Origin: Poriferisodalis sp965226645 | GTDB lineage: Bacteria > Actinomycetota > Acidimicrobiia > Acidimicrobiales > Poriferisodalaceae | NCBI GenBank assembly: GCA_965226645.1 | Contig: CBDDDL010000004.1 | Location: 1-64,000 of the forward strand | Direction: 5' to 3' | Length of the DNA: 64,000 bases | Shown: positions 18,832 to 28,055 of the stretch, piece by piece | Numbering within the stretch: position 1 is the first letter of the stretch | Layout: each line of letters opens with the position of its first letter | Program-made: the position numbers and the translations under genes | The notes under the pieces: generated by a model | The model's input: only the letters and a program-made list of their open reading frames with translations | Told to the model about the DNA's origin: nothing | Database searches by the model: none

Positions 18832-19857
18832 ATGCGTGCAGTGGTGATTCCCGAATACGGCGGCGTCGAAGTGCTCGAAGTGCGCGATGTGCCCGAGCCA
18901 GCACCCGGGCCTGACGAGGTGCTCGTCGATGTCGTGTGCTCGGCAATGAACCGGGCCGATCTGCTCCAGCGCATGGGTCTGTACCCCGCACCCGGACCGA
19001 AGCCGCTCTTCGAGATCCCGGGCATGGAGTTCGCCGGGCGCATCGTCGATGTCGGCGAGCGCGTGGCCGGCTGGACCGCCGGCGACGAAGTCATGGGCAT
19101 CGTGTCCGCCGGTGCAGCCGCAGAGCGCGTCGCGACGCATGAGCGAATGCTTCAGCGCATCCCTGCGGGGGTCGCATTGCGCGACGCAGCGGCCATCCCT
19201 GAGGTATTCATGACGGCGCACGATGCGCTCGTGACCCAGGGAGGGCTCGCTTCGGGCGGTACGGCTCTTGTTCACGCCGGTGCATCAGGCGTGGGAACGG
19301 CTGCCATACAGATCGCCAAGGCCATCGGCGCCCGCATCGCCGTGACCTGCTCGACCGCAAAGGTCGCCGCCTGCACCGAACTTGGCGCCGACCTCGTCGT
19401 CGACTACACCCAGGCTGACTTCGCTGACGCGATCCGAGAGTGGACCGGCGGCGTCGGCGTCGATGTGGTGCTCGACGTCATCGGCGGCGACTATCTCGTG
19501 CGAAATATCGCCTCGCTGCGCACCCAGGGCTGCATCATTCAGGTCGGCGTCATGGGTGGGCCGCAGGCCACGTTCCCGCTCGGCATGCTGCTGCCTAAGC
19601 GGGCCTCGTTGATCGGCACAGTGCTGCGATCACGGCCCATCGAGCAGAAGATCGACGCCAACCAGCGCTTCTGCGCCGAACTGCTGCCTCGCTTCGATGA
19701 CGGCTCGCTGCGGCCGATCATCGACTCTCGCTACGCCCTCGACGACATCGCCGAGGCCCACACTTACATGGCCACCAACGCCAACGTCGGAAAGATCCTG
19801 CTGGACGTGCAGCACATACGTACAGGTCAGCGGCCTAATCGCCCGAAAGTTCCCTAG
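18832..19857 (+). CDS. NAD(P)H quinone oxidoreductase, zinc-free MDR (PIG3-like)
   Basis: 341 residues from ATG 18832, where homology begins (MRAVVIPEYGGVEVLEV). GroES-like N-terminal half, then a Rossmann half with ALVHAGASGVGTAAIQIAKAIGA. No catalytic zinc Cys/His set is seen, which fits quinone oxidoreductase or enoyl reductase types rather than alcohol dehydrogenase. It ends just before a strong stem-loop. Function is an NADPH-linked reduction of a quinone or enone. Confidence 0.85.
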   Translation: MRAVVIPEYGGVEVLEVRDVPEPAPGPDEVLVDVVCSAMNRADLLQRMGLYPAPGPKPLFEIPGMEFAGRIVDVGERVAGWTAGDEVMGIVSAGAAAERVATHERMLQRIPAGVALRDAAAIPEVFMTAHDALVTQGGLASGGTALVHAGASGVGTAAIQIAKAIGARIAVTCSTAKVAACTELGADLVVDYTQADFADAIREWTGGVGVDVVLDVIGGDYLVRNIASLRTQGCIIQVGVMGGPQATFPLGMLLPKRASLIGTVLRSRPIEQKIDANQRFCAELLPRFDDGSLRPIIDSRYALDDIAEAHTYMATNANVGKILLDVQHIRTGQRPNRPKVP

Positions 19858-19876
19858 TGGGCTTCCCTGACGCGAC

Positions 19877-19924
19877 AAACCGGCCGCTGGGGGACACCTA
19901 CGAAAGCTTCCCAGCGGCCGGTTT
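19877..19924 (+). terminator. Strong stem-loop after the quinone oxidoreductase gene
   Basis: A 15-base perfect stem, with arms 19877-19891 and 19910-19924 and an 18-base loop, starts 20 bases after the stop codon. It lacks a clear T tract, so it may be a GC-rich actinobacterial terminator. Confidence 0.55.
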
Positions 19925-20143
19925 CGGCTGGCACCGATGCGGTCAGGCTAACGCTGTAAGCCTGAATCCACCGATTGGCCTTTGGTGGGCGTGGGTTTCG
20001 CGGGTCGGTGGCGGGTTGGGGTGGCGCCGGGTTGTTGGGGGTGTGGTTTGGTGTGTTTGGGCGTGTTCGGCTAGGGGTGCGGGTGTGGTTCGGGCTTGTC
20101 GACGCTGGGTTTGTGTGGGGGCGTCAGTTCCGGGCTGTGCCGT

Positions 20144-20521
20144 TTAGCCGGAGGGTCCGGGCAGAGCCCTGAGAGCGCTGAGTGTGGCTCGGAATTGTGT
20201 TTCCCAGGGCCAGCGGGCGGGGTATCGCAGGGTGGGTGTGCCGGATCGGTTCACCAGCACGGCGGCGAGGGCGACGAGTCGGGTGCGGCGGGTGCGGTTG
20301 GTGGCCGGCGGCGCGCCGGCAAGCGTGTCGGTCCAGTGGCCGATGTTGTGGGCGAGCACGGCGCATGCGAGCGGTGCGCAGTTCGCTCCGTAGTGGCCTG
20401 AGGGGACGTGCTCGAGCCCGGAGCCTTCTTTGAGGTCGCGGATGGCGAGCTCGACGACGGCGTGGGCGCGGTGGAACTCGTCCGCGGCGGCGGCGGTGTC
20501 GAGTTTGGTGTTGGCGTTGAA
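20144..20521 (-). pseudogene. C-terminal part of outer IS1380 transposase
   Basis: In the reverse frame this reads AAADEFHRAHAVVELAIRDL (with the catalytic Glu region) through to LRALPGPSG and a TAA stop, 86-95 percent like the C-terminus of the inner copy by eye. It continues the N-terminal piece at 23514-24457. Removing the inner element and the three extra bases restores a 437-residue transposase. Not functional as it stands. Confidence 0.8.
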
Positions 20522-20878
20522 CCTGAATCCACCGATTGGCCTTTGGCGAGCGCGGGTTTCGCGGGTCGGTGGCGGGTTGGGGTCGCGCCGGGTTGTTGGG
20601 GGTGTGGTTTGGTGTGTTTGGGCGTGTTCGGCTAGGGGTGCGGGTGTGGTTTGGGGTTGTCGACGCTGGGTTTGTGTGGGGGCGTCAGTTCCGGGCTGTG
20701 CTGTTTAGCCGGAGGGTCCGGGCAGGGCTCGCAGGGCGCTGAGTGTGGCTCGGAATTGTGTTTCCCAGGGCCAGCGGGCGGGGTATCGCAGGGTGGGTGT
20801 GCCGGATCGGTTGACTGCTACGGCTGCGAGGGCGACGAGTCGGGTGCGGCGGGAGCGGTTCGTGGCCGGCGACGCGTC

Positions 20879-20944
20879 GGCGAGGGCGGCGGTCCAGTGG
20901 CCGATGTTGTGGGCGAGGGCGGCGGTCCAGTGGCCGATGTTGTG
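20879..20944. repeat. 33-bp tandem duplication inside the inner IS1380 transposase
   Basis: Copies 20879-20911 and 20912-20944 are identical. They duplicate 11 residues (LAHNIGHWTAA) in frame. The outer copy has the single form. Confidence 0.9.
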
Positions 20945-21361
20945 GGCGAGCACGGCGCAGGCGAGCCATGCGCAGTTCGCGCCGTAGTGGCCTGAGGGGA
21001 CGTGCTCGAGCCCGGTGCCTTCTTTGAGGTCGCGGATGGCGAGCTCGACGACGGCGTGGCCGCGGTGGAACTCGTCCGCGGCGGCGGCGGTGTCGTGATC
21101 GGTGTTGGTGATGAATGCGTGGTGCCGCCAGTCGGGCCACAGTCGTTGTTGGGCGGTGTCGGCGAGGCGGGTGCGGCGCACGACGAGGCGAACGGTGCGT
21201 TTCTGTTTGCCGCGGCCTGTGGCGTATTGGGTTTCGGCGACTTGGGCGTGGCCGTCTTTGGTGTAGGCGATGTCGGTCCATGCGGTGTTGGGGATCGCTT
21301 GGATCGCTGAATCGCACTGGCTTTGTTGGAGGCTCCTGATCTTGGATACGAGGATGGAGTC

Positions 21362-21703
21362 ATGCCACATGAGATGTCGCCTGGGAAGCCGACGACGCGT
21401 CGGTACAGCGAGGCGGAGAAGGAACGGGCTGTGCGTGCGGTGCGTCAGCTGCGTAAGGAGCTGGGCACCGATCACGGGACGGTGAAGCGGGTCGCGGCCC
21501 AGTTGGGGATCGGAGTGGAGTCGCTGCGGTCGTGGGTGCGCCAGGCCGAGGTTGATGCTGGGGTGCGCCCTGGTGTGAACAGCGAGCAGGCTGAGCGGAT
21601 CAAGGCGCTGGAGGCCGAGAACCGGGAGCTGAGTCGGGCGAACGAGATCTTGCGCAAGGCGTCGGCTTTTTTCGCGGCGGAGCTCGACCGCCCACAGAGG
21701 TGA
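21362..21703 (+). CDS. IS3-family transposase OrfA
   Basis: 113 residues from ATG 21362. The N-terminal helix-turn-helix (TTRRYSEAEKERAVRAVRQL through TVKRVAAQLGIGVESLRSWV) binds the IS ends, and a C-terminal leucine-zipper-like helix (RIKALEAENRELSRANEIL) mediates oligomerisation. Near the 3' end a TTTTTTC run at 21667-21673 can allow a -1 frameshift. The orfB frame is open from there without stops, so a fused OrfAB transposase can form, as is usual for IS3 elements. Confidence 0.9.
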   Translation: MPHEMSPGKPTTRRYSEAEKERAVRAVRQLRKELGTDHGTVKRVAAQLGIGVESLRSWVRQAEVDAGVRPGVNSEQAERIKALEAENRELSRANEILRKASAFFAAELDRPQR

Positions 21704-22620
21704 CGGTGTCGTTCGTCGACGCTCATCGTGGCGAGCTCGGGGTCGAGCCCATCTGCACTGCGCTGCAGGTGGCCCCGAGCACGTACTACGCGGCCAAGCA
21801 CCGCCAGCGCGAGCCGTCCGCGCGAGCGGTGCGCGACGCGGTGTGGATGCCGATCTTGTTGGCGTTGTGGGTCGCGAACCGCAAGGTCTACGGGGCACGC
21901 AAGCTGGGCAAGGCCGCCCGACGCGCGGGTCACGAGATCGGCCGGGACCAGGTCGCCCGGCTGATGCGTGAGCTGGGCGTACGCGGCGTCAGCCGGCGGC
22001 GCAAGATGTTCACCACGCGTCAGAACCCTGACGCGGTTCGCGCTCCCGACCTGGTCAACCGCGACTTCACCGCGGATCGGCCCGACGCATTGTGGGTGAC
22101 GGATCTGACCTATGTCGCTACCCGGGCAGGGATGGCCTATGTGTGCTTCATCGTGGACGCGTTCTCCCGCCGCATCGTGGGCTGGCGGGTCGCTTCGCAC
22201 ATGCGCACCGAGATGGTCCTCGACGCATTGGAGATGGCCCGCCGCTCACGCGGCGGCCGCCGCCTGGTCGGGCTCGTGGCACACTCCGACGCCGGATCGC
22301 AGTTCACGTCGCTGCGATTCACCGAACGCCTCGACGAGATCGGCGCCCGCCCCAGCATCGGCACCGTCGCCGATTCCTATGACAACGCATTGGCCGAGAC
22401 GACCAACGGTCTCTACAAGGCCGAATGCGCCTACGGACCCGACACCGACGGCTGGCACGACGTCGACCAGCTCGAACTCGCCACCCTGGGCTGGGTGCAC
22501 TGGTTCAACCAGCAACGGCTCCACGGCCACTGCAACGACACCCCGCCAGCAGAATTCGAAGCAGCGTTCTACGCTGCCCACAAGACCACCCCAACCGGGG
22601 CTGGAAAACCAAACCAATGA
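21700..22620 (+). CDS. IS3-family transposase OrfB (integrase core)
   Basis: 306 residues from GTG 21700, overlapping the end of orfA. N-terminal HTH_21 region (KVYGARKLGKAARRAGHEIG), then an rve integrase core: VTDLTYV (first Asp), AHSDAGSQFTS (second Asp) and LAETTNGLYKAE (Glu), the DDE triad. It is normally made as an OrfAB fusion by -1 frameshifting. It cuts and joins element ends through a circular intermediate. Nothing appears disrupted. Confidence 0.93.
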   Translation: MTVSFVDAHRGELGVEPICTALQVAPSTYYAAKHRQREPSARAVRDAVWMPILLALWVANRKVYGARKLGKAARRAGHEIGRDQVARLMRELGVRGVSRRRKMFTTRQNPDAVRAPDLVNRDFTADRPDALWVTDLTYVATRAGMAYVCFIVDAFSRRIVGWRVASHMRTEMVLDALEMARRSRGGRRLVGLVAHSDAGSQFTSLRFTERLDEIGARPSIGTVADSYDNALAETTNGLYKAECAYGPDTDGWHDVDQLELATLGWVHWFNQQRLHGHCNDTPPAEFEAAFYAAHKTTPTGAGKPNQ

Positions 22621-23393
22621 GTCTCCAACAAAGCCAGAGCGGTTCACGCTGCGCGAACAGCGGGTATGAGGGCGACGGTGATCGACCATTTGAAGTTGTG
22701 GGCGTCGAGACGGTCGATCAGCTTCCATGACCAGAATCCCGAGTCGCCGCGCACCGTGGTCGGCCCGGCAGCCCCGGCTCGTCGCAGGTTCGCGACGAGC
22801 TCGTCGACGAAGCGCACCACGCCGCGCGACGACCCCGCGGACCCTTTGCGCATGCGTGCGCCGAGCACCTCGCGGGTGTCGGCGCGTGCAGCGAGCAGCG
22901 GGTGATAGCCGAGCACGCTGGTGTAGCCGTACGCGGCTCCTTGTTTTTGTTTGCCGTGGACCTCGCAGATCGTGGAGTCCAGATCGACCACCAGCGGCTC
23001 GTCGCCGGGGCCCGCGCCCAGCGCCCAGGCGCGCGCCAGCGTGCGCGACAGCACCGCTTCGAGCTGGCGGATGTGACCGAACGTGAACGTCCGCAGGAAC
23101 GTCCCCACCGTCGAGGGCGCCATCGGGCGGAATCCCAGCACCCGCCCGGTGCGTCCGGCGCGCAGCATCTCGACGTGATCGATGTGGGTGGCGCCTGCGA
23201 GCATCGCGGCGACCACGGTGCAGATCTTGGGGCCCGGGTTCGCGGAACCGGTGCGCACCCACCGCTCGATCAGCGCCGAAAGGCCCAGACGGTCCATCAG
23301 CGTTCCCGCCAGGATCAGGCCCGCGTTGGCCACCAAACCCTCATGATCGAACGTCGTTGCGAACCGGTCCGGACTGCGCGATGATGCAGACAC

Positions 23394-23466
23394 AAAAAGT
23401 GCCTCCTGTTTTTGAGACGAATGTGGCTTTGGACATCACAATCGTCGCAGATCAGGAGGCCTTTTT
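23394..23466 (-). promoter_or_regulatory. Inverted repeat in the leader of the inner IS1380 transposase
   Basis: Arms AAAAAGTGCCTCCTG (23394-23408) and CAGGAGGCCTTTTT near 23452-23466 are complementary apart from one mismatch. They sit between the element end and the transposase start. The same structure is in the outer copy. It probably stops transcription entering from outside, as in several IS families. Confidence 0.6.
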
Positions 23467-23513
23467 CGCGGACGCGGCAACCCCCACACACCCACCACAA
23501 CGGTGGATTCAGG

Positions 23514-24457
23514 TTGAATGCGTGGTGTCGCCAGTCGGGCCACATCTGTTGTTGGGCGCCCTCGGCGAGGCGGGTGCGGCGCACCACGAGGCGAACGGTG
23601 CGCTTCGCTTTGCCGCGGCCGGTGGCGTATTGGGTTTCGGCGACTTGGGCGTGGCCGCTGTTGGTGTAGGCGATGTCGGTCCATGCGGTGTCGCCGATTG
23701 CTTGGATCGCTGCGCGAACAGCGGATCCGAGGGCGACGGTGATCGACCACTTGAAGTCGTGGGCGTCGAGGCGGTCGATCAGTTTGCGGGACCAGAACCC
23801 CGAGTCGCCGCGCACCGTGGTCGGCCCGGCAGCCCCGGCTCGTCGCAGGTTCGCGGTGAGCTCGTCGACGAAGCGCTCCACGCCGCGCGATGACCCCCGC
23901 GGAGCCTTTGCGCATGCGGGCGCCGAGCACCTCGCCGGTGTCGGCGCGTGCGGCGAGCAGCGGGTGATAGCCGAGCGCGTTGGTGCAGGCCGTACGCGGC
24001 GCCTTGTTTTTGTTTGCCGTGGACCACCCAGATCGTGGAGTCCAGATCGACCACCAGCGGCGTCTCGCCGGGGCCCGCGCCCAGTCCCCAGGCGCGAGCC
24101 AGTGTGCGCGACAGCACCGCTTCGAGCTGGCGGACGTGACCGAACGTGAACGTCCGCCGCAACGTCCCGACCGTCGAGGGCGCCATCGGGCGGAACCCCA
24201 GCACCCGCCCGGTGCGCCCGGCGCGCAGCATCCCGACATGATCGATGTGAGTGCCGCCCGCGACCATCGCGGCGACCACCGTGAGAATCTTGGGGCCCGG
24301 GTTCGCGGAGCCGGTGCGCACCCACCGCTCGATCAGCGCCGAAACACCCCAGACGGGCCATCAGCGTGCCCGCCAGGATCAGGCCCGCGTTGGCCACCAA
24401 ACCCTCATGATCGAACGTCGTTGCGAACCGGTCCGGACTGCGCGATGATCCAGACAC
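23514..24457 (-). pseudogene. N-terminal part of outer IS1380 transposase (three frameshifts)
   Basis: It starts at GTG 24457 and matches the inner copy, but one extra base is present at each of three places: near 24349 (AAACACCCC), near 23975 (GCAGGCC) and near 23896 (GACCCCCGC). The three insertions together restore the frame, but the segment between is scrambled. It ends at the TTGAA target duplication where the inner element entered. Clearly non-functional. Confidence 0.85.
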
Positions 24458-24530
24458 AAAAAGTGCCTCCTGTTTTTGAGACGAACGTGACGTCCAACAC
24501 CACAATCGTCGCAGATCAGGAGGCCTTTTT
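24458..24530 (-). promoter_or_regulatory. Inverted repeat in the leader of the outer IS1380 transposase
   Basis: The same AAAAAGTGCCTCCTG / CAGGAGGCCTTTTT arrangement as in the inner copy, kept although the gene is dead. Confidence 0.5.
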
Positions 24531-24641
24531 CGCGGACGCGGCAACCCCCACACACCCGACACACCGGTGGATTCAGGCTCAGCCGTCGAATGCGTACGTC
24601 AGTTTCAGGGCGAGGAGCCAGGTGCCTGCGTCGTGTGAAGA

Positions 24642-26906
24642 TCAGTCGTTGAGGCTTCGCTGGAGTGGCGGCCAGTCTCCCTTGACCATCTGTTCGGCAG
24701 ACCACAAGAGCCTCGCGCCGTTCATGTCGTCCAAGGTCTCAGCATTCTTGATGATTGCCGCTGCAAGTTCGCGGAGCTCACCCGCGGAGTCCGGCAGTTG
24801 CCGAAGCCTCACGAAGCTTGTTGACGGTCGCTTGCGGGGCGTTTGGTGGCTGGCACTTGCGACGACGAGCACGGGCGTCGACTCGTCCACAGTGCCGTCT
24901 CCGCTAATCATGGGGTCGTCCGGATAGACGACACAAGCGATGTGCAGCCAGCGGCTGAGGCATTCACGGATGCCTCTGCTAGTGGATGTCAGCCATTGCG
25001 TTGGCCCAGTGCAGCTTGTGGCTCCAGCTGGGACGACGAGCGCCAATCCGCCGTCGATGCGAAGCACGTCGATTGAGGGAAGGGTGCTCGCTACCGTCGG
25101 GTACGTCTTGGTGAGGGCACCGACGACCGATCGGACTCGGATGTCCGCGATCTCAGGCCAACTGATCATGCGCCTGGTGACCGCTTCGCGAAGAACAGTC
25201 GAGAACCAGTACGCAGCATCAGCCGATTCAAGCTCGGAGTGAACTTGACCCCGCCACGCCTGCGTGTGACGACCGCACAATGCGAACTTCAGACGCTCGA
25301 CGCAGTCGAAGTCCGCAGAGGTGACCGCGTCTACCCAGTCGGGCTTGCGCATCGGCCGCTCAGTGATCGCATTCTCGCCGCGCAACACGGCTCTCCGAAA
25401 TGCGAGTGTCTCTTTGTCCACTCTGACCCTCCCGGCCATGCAGCCTCTCCGGTGCGCCATTGGCGGGCCGCACAGACAACTCATCTCGGACTCGCTGTAT
25501 CGGTCATCGGCAACGGCGATTTCGCCACTTGCGGTTAGGTCGAGGGATGGCCAGATGACACGACCGCCAAGGTCGTCTGACTGAATGCTCACGCCGGCTG
25601 TTTCGATGTCGAGGTGCGTCTGTTGGGGACAAAGATCGGGCGGTCCATTTCGAGATGCTGCAGCAGCAGACTTCCCAATCGCCGAAGTCGTCACATTTTC
25701 CTCGGGTGGGGGAGTGGTCACATCGTGGCCAGCGTGGTCTCGGCGAACGGAACTTGACTGCAGCACTGGTGTGCCGAATCGGGGAACGGCATCAGTCCGG
25801 GGATCATCGGCGTACCGATTCTGTTGGATGCTTCGCAACCGGGGGTGGCGCGATGCCAGCTCACGGACCCAGGCGTCAGGGTGTGTCCGCATTGATTCGA
25901 GCACGTCAGCGGGCAGAGCGGGGTTCTGCGCTGCATGACGCACGGCCTCGACATCGTCGCAGCGCGCCAACCATCTGAGCGCATCGCTGGGAAGATTCGG
26001 GTGCATCGCAGATGTGTTCCGCGGCCATCCTTGGCTCGAGGCGACGATGCGCGACAGCGTCTTTGGGGCCGTGACCGGGTTCGATGCGACCGCACCACGC
26101 ACCTTCTCGAACCCATCGAATGCCAATGCATCCAGGACGCGCGTGGATGCTCTCTTGTTCAGCGCGACCATCATCCGAGCGGGACCAGGCGTTTGACGGC
26201 CGGAAATCAGTCCCAGGAAGATCTCATCGTCAGCGTTCGGGTGTGAGGCAACGGCCTTGAGCAGCGCTTCGGTGCGGTCGTCTCCGAGGCGATACTCCGA
26301 GTGCGAAATCTGCAAGAGCGTCTGATGAGGAGTGAGCGGGTTCGTGGCTGCCATCAGCTTGGTGCCCCAGGAGCCATGAGTGATTCGAAGTTCGTCCCAG
26401 AAGACGGCTGGCATCGACTCGAGCATCGCGACTCGTTCCTGAAGGTGAGACTCGTCCTCCGCGCTGTAGGTGTCGTCTCCTGCCGTCTTGGTGACGGACC
26501 CGTCGGGATACTGCCGCGGCCAGCCTTCGATGACGTTGTCCGCCAGCCGGCTGCAGAGGATCTCGGACAGCCAGAAGTTGATGCGCGCATGGTCGATATG
26601 GGCCCACGCATAGATCGCAGAGTGCAGCAGCCCGCTGCGCGGCCAGCCGCCTCGAAGGCACGACCAGCGACACGACCACCACTCTGCCTTCCCGTGCGCG
26701 ACGCTCATCATGAGGTCGCGCAGCGGCGCGACCTGGCCGTTATGGATCAGACCGGCCTGAACTGCCGCTGCGATCCCCCGCGCCAATAGCTCGTTTTCCG
26801 AATGGGCGCCCAGGCGTCGGAGCAACGCGACTTCGGACTCGAACGGGCTCAACGCGGTGGACTTGGCGCCCAGCCCTTCTTGCTGCCAGTTGCTGCGGCA
26901 TTTCAT
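24642..26906 (-). CDS. Large orphan protein with LRV/HEAT-like repeats
   Basis: 754 residues from ATG 26906 (AGGA about 11 bases upstream). I do not recognise the whole protein. Residues about 190-370 contain short helical repeats of the variant leucine-rich (LRV) type: LLKAVASHPNADDEIFLGL, VRGAVASNPVTAPKTLSRI, HPNLPSDALRWLARCDDVE and AAQNPALPADVLESM, each with an [AS]xNP or HP turn. The N-terminus has Trp- and Cys-rich stretches (WWSCRWSCLRGGW) and the C-terminal half is not repetitive. No signal peptide or membrane segments are seen. It lies between two IS clusters and diverges from a truncated antitoxin gene, so it looks like accessory cargo. A protein-binding scaffold is possible; function unknown. 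Confidence 0.65.
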   Translation of the reverse strand: MKCRSNWQQEGLGAKSTALSPFESEVALLRRLGAHSENELLARGIAAAVQAGLIHNGQVAPLRDLMMSVAHGKAEWWSCRWSCLRGGWPRSGLLHSAIYAWAHIDHARINFWLSEILCSRLADNVIEGWPRQYPDGSVTKTAGDDTYSAEDESHLQERVAMLESMPAVFWDELRITHGSWGTKLMAATNPLTPHQTLLQISHSEYRLGDDRTEALLKAVASHPNADDEIFLGLISGRQTPGPARMMVALNKRASTRVLDALAFDGFEKVRGAVASNPVTAPKTLSRIVASSQGWPRNTSAMHPNLPSDALRWLARCDDVEAVRHAAQNPALPADVLESMRTHPDAWVRELASRHPRLRSIQQNRYADDPRTDAVPRFGTPVLQSSSVRRDHAGHDVTTPPPEENVTTSAIGKSAAAASRNGPPDLCPQQTHLDIETAGVSIQSDDLGGRVIWPSLDLTASGEIAVADDRYSESEMSCLCGPPMAHRRGCMAGRVRVDKETLAFRRAVLRGENAITERPMRKPDWVDAVTSADFDCVERLKFALCGRHTQAWRGQVHSELESADAAYWFSTVLREAVTRRMISWPEIADIRVRSVVGALTKTYPTVASTLPSIDVLRIDGGLALVVPAGATSCTGPTQWLTSTSRGIRECLSRWLHIACVVYPDDPMISGDGTVDESTPVLVVASASHQTPRKRPSTSFVRLRQLPDSAGELRELAAAIIKNAETLDDMNGARLLWSAEQMVKGDWPPLQRSLND

Positions 26907-26970
26907 GGCTCGGATCCTGCCCGAGGGGTGTGACACGAAGGGGATGCCATGCAACCGTTACGGTCGCGGC

Positions 26971-27088
26971 ATGAGCAAGTCGATCTCACTGCGGCTCAGC
27001 GAGGAAGAGCCCTCGATGCTCGATGAGGTTGCTGAGGAGTTCGGCAACCGATCTGGAGCGCTCAAGGAAGGGGCAAGCTCTACCGGTG
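26971..27088 (+). pseudogene. Ribbon-helix-helix (CopG-type) antitoxin, truncated by IS30
   Basis: Begins MSKSISLRLSEEEPSMLDEVAEEFGNRSGALKEG, a typical RHH DNA-binding domain with the beta strand SISLRLSE and two helices. About 38 codons in, the frame runs into the IS30 element and stops at 27099. The C-terminal toxin-binding part and any partner toxin gene are missing on this side. Confidence 0.7.
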
Positions 27089-28055
27089 GTTGCAAGTGAG
27101 TTGAGTGTAGATGTCGGCGGCTGATGCCCAGTGGTGGAGTCGGCGGGGCATGTGGTTGAGGTTGTCCTCGATGACCGAGAGCCGCAGCTGTCCGATGTCG
27201 AGGCTGGTGCCTTTGGGGAGCCATCGGCGCAGCAGTCCGTTGGTGTGCTCGTTGGTGGGTCGCTGCCACGGCGAGCGCGGCTCGCAGAAGAACACCTCGA
27301 TGCCGAGCGCGGCTTCGACGTCGGCCCAGCGGGCCATCTCGCGGCCTTGGTCCCAGGTGAGGCTGCGCACGAGCGCTGCGGGCTGGCGGCCCAGCGCCGC
27401 GGGGGCCCGCCGCGGCGACCTGCGGCGCGCCGTAGCCGTCGGGCAGCGCCGCGGTGACCGTGTAGCGGCTGGTGCGCTCCACGATCGTGACCGCAGCGGT
27501 GAGGTTCGCTTTGGCGACGATGAGGTCGCCTTCCCAGTGGCCGGGCTCTGTGCGGTCCTCGACGTCGTCGCACCGGTCGGCTATCGGCCGGTATTCCCCT
27601 AGCGGGCTGGGCTTTTGGGCCTGCGCGACGCTGCGCGGCCGACGGCGCCGGCAGCGCCGCGGCAGCTTCGCCCAGGTGCCCGCCGCCAGGCCGCTGCGCG
27701 CGTCGTTCGCGTAGCACGCCCGATAGATCGTCTCCGCGCACACGCTCATGCCCGCCTCGCGCAGGTCCGCCGCCGCGGCGTGCGGGGACCAACGCAGCTT
27801 CAAGCGCTCATCGACCGCGGCGGCCAGCACCCGATCGGCCGCCAGCTTGGGCGTTCGCTCTCGTCGCGCCCTCGCGCACGCCGACGCGTGCGCCCAGCGG
27901 GCGTCATAGCCCGCCCGCCCGGCGCAGCGGGCCAGCTCGCGATGCACCGTGGACCGGTCACGGCCCAGCCGCTGCGCTGCGTCCGCGACGCTGCGGCCCG
28001 CCCCGAGCGACGACTCGATGAACACCCGCTCATCCAAACTCAGCCTCGCTGCCAT
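27080..28055 (-). pseudogene. IS30-family transposase, frameshifted
   Basis: Starts at ATG 28055 with GGAGGT upstream. The first part is a good IS30 N-terminus: LSLDERVFIESSLGAGRSVADAAQRLGRDRSTVHREL (HTH), then DRTEPGHWEGDLIVAKANLTAAVTIVERTSRYT (first Asp of the DDE). Near 27390-27420 the frame is lost and the rest, SLTWDQGREMARW (second Asp) and CEPRSPWQRPTNEHTNGLLRRWLPKG (Glu), continues in another frame to 27080. One frameshift therefore inactivates it unless it is programmed or a sequencing error. The gene ends just past the left terminal repeat. Confidence 0.85.

Larger units (their letters stand above)
21308..22646 (+). mobile_element. IS3-family insertion sequence, complete
   Basis: A 1339-base element with 28-base imperfect inverted repeats (25 of 28 matching) beginning TGAA and containing CTGGCTTTGTTGGAG. 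A 3-base target duplication CGC (21305-21307 and 22647-22649) lies in the inner IS1380 transposase gene. It carries overlapping orfA and orfB with a T-run slippage site. All parts look intact, so it is the youngest layer of the nest. Confidence 0.93.
20705..23393 (-). pseudogene. Inner IS1380 transposase, split by IS insertion
   Basis: The N-terminal piece runs from GTG 23393 to 22647 (DRFATTFDHEGLVANAGLILAG, DLDSTICEVHGKQKQGAAYGY, TVRGDSGFWSWKLIDRL). The C-terminal piece runs from 21307 to TAA 20705 (NTAWTDIAYTKDGHAQVAETQYATG, VVELAIRDLKEGTGLEHVPSG). Joining them and dropping one CGC target copy gives an uninterrupted 448-residue protein, typical of IS1380 DDE transposases. It is 11 residues longer than the outer copy because of a 33-base tandem duplication. 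The gene is broken only by the insertion. Confidence 0.9.
20522..23513 (-). mobile_element. Inner IS1380-family element, itself split by an IS3-family element
   Basis: Terminal repeats CCTGAATCCACC start at 20522 and their complement ends at 23513. A 5-base target duplication TTGAA flanks it (20517-20521 and 23514-23518), showing direct insertion into the outer IS1380 transposase gene. Its transposase frame is intact except for the inserted IS3-family element at 21308-22646. Confidence 0.9.
19961..24577 (-). mobile_element. Outer IS1380-family element (decayed), disrupted by a second IS1380
   Basis: The ends carry matching terminal repeats CCTGAATCCACCG at 19961 and its complement ending at 24577. 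Its own sequence is 19961-20521 plus 23514-24577; everything between is an inserted second IS1380. Its transposase reading frame is broken by that insertion and by three single-base insertions. No target-site duplication is visible at the outer ends (flanks GTAAG and CTCAG), suggesting later rearrangement. Confidence 0.85.

Noticed and set aside
19961..21110. Direct repeat of ~560 bases as a segmental duplication
   Set aside because: It is explained by the left ends of two nested IS1380 copies.
20517..23518. Inner IS1380 as a mis-assembly of the outer one
   Set aside because: A clean 5-base duplication and in-frame rejoining argue for true insertion.
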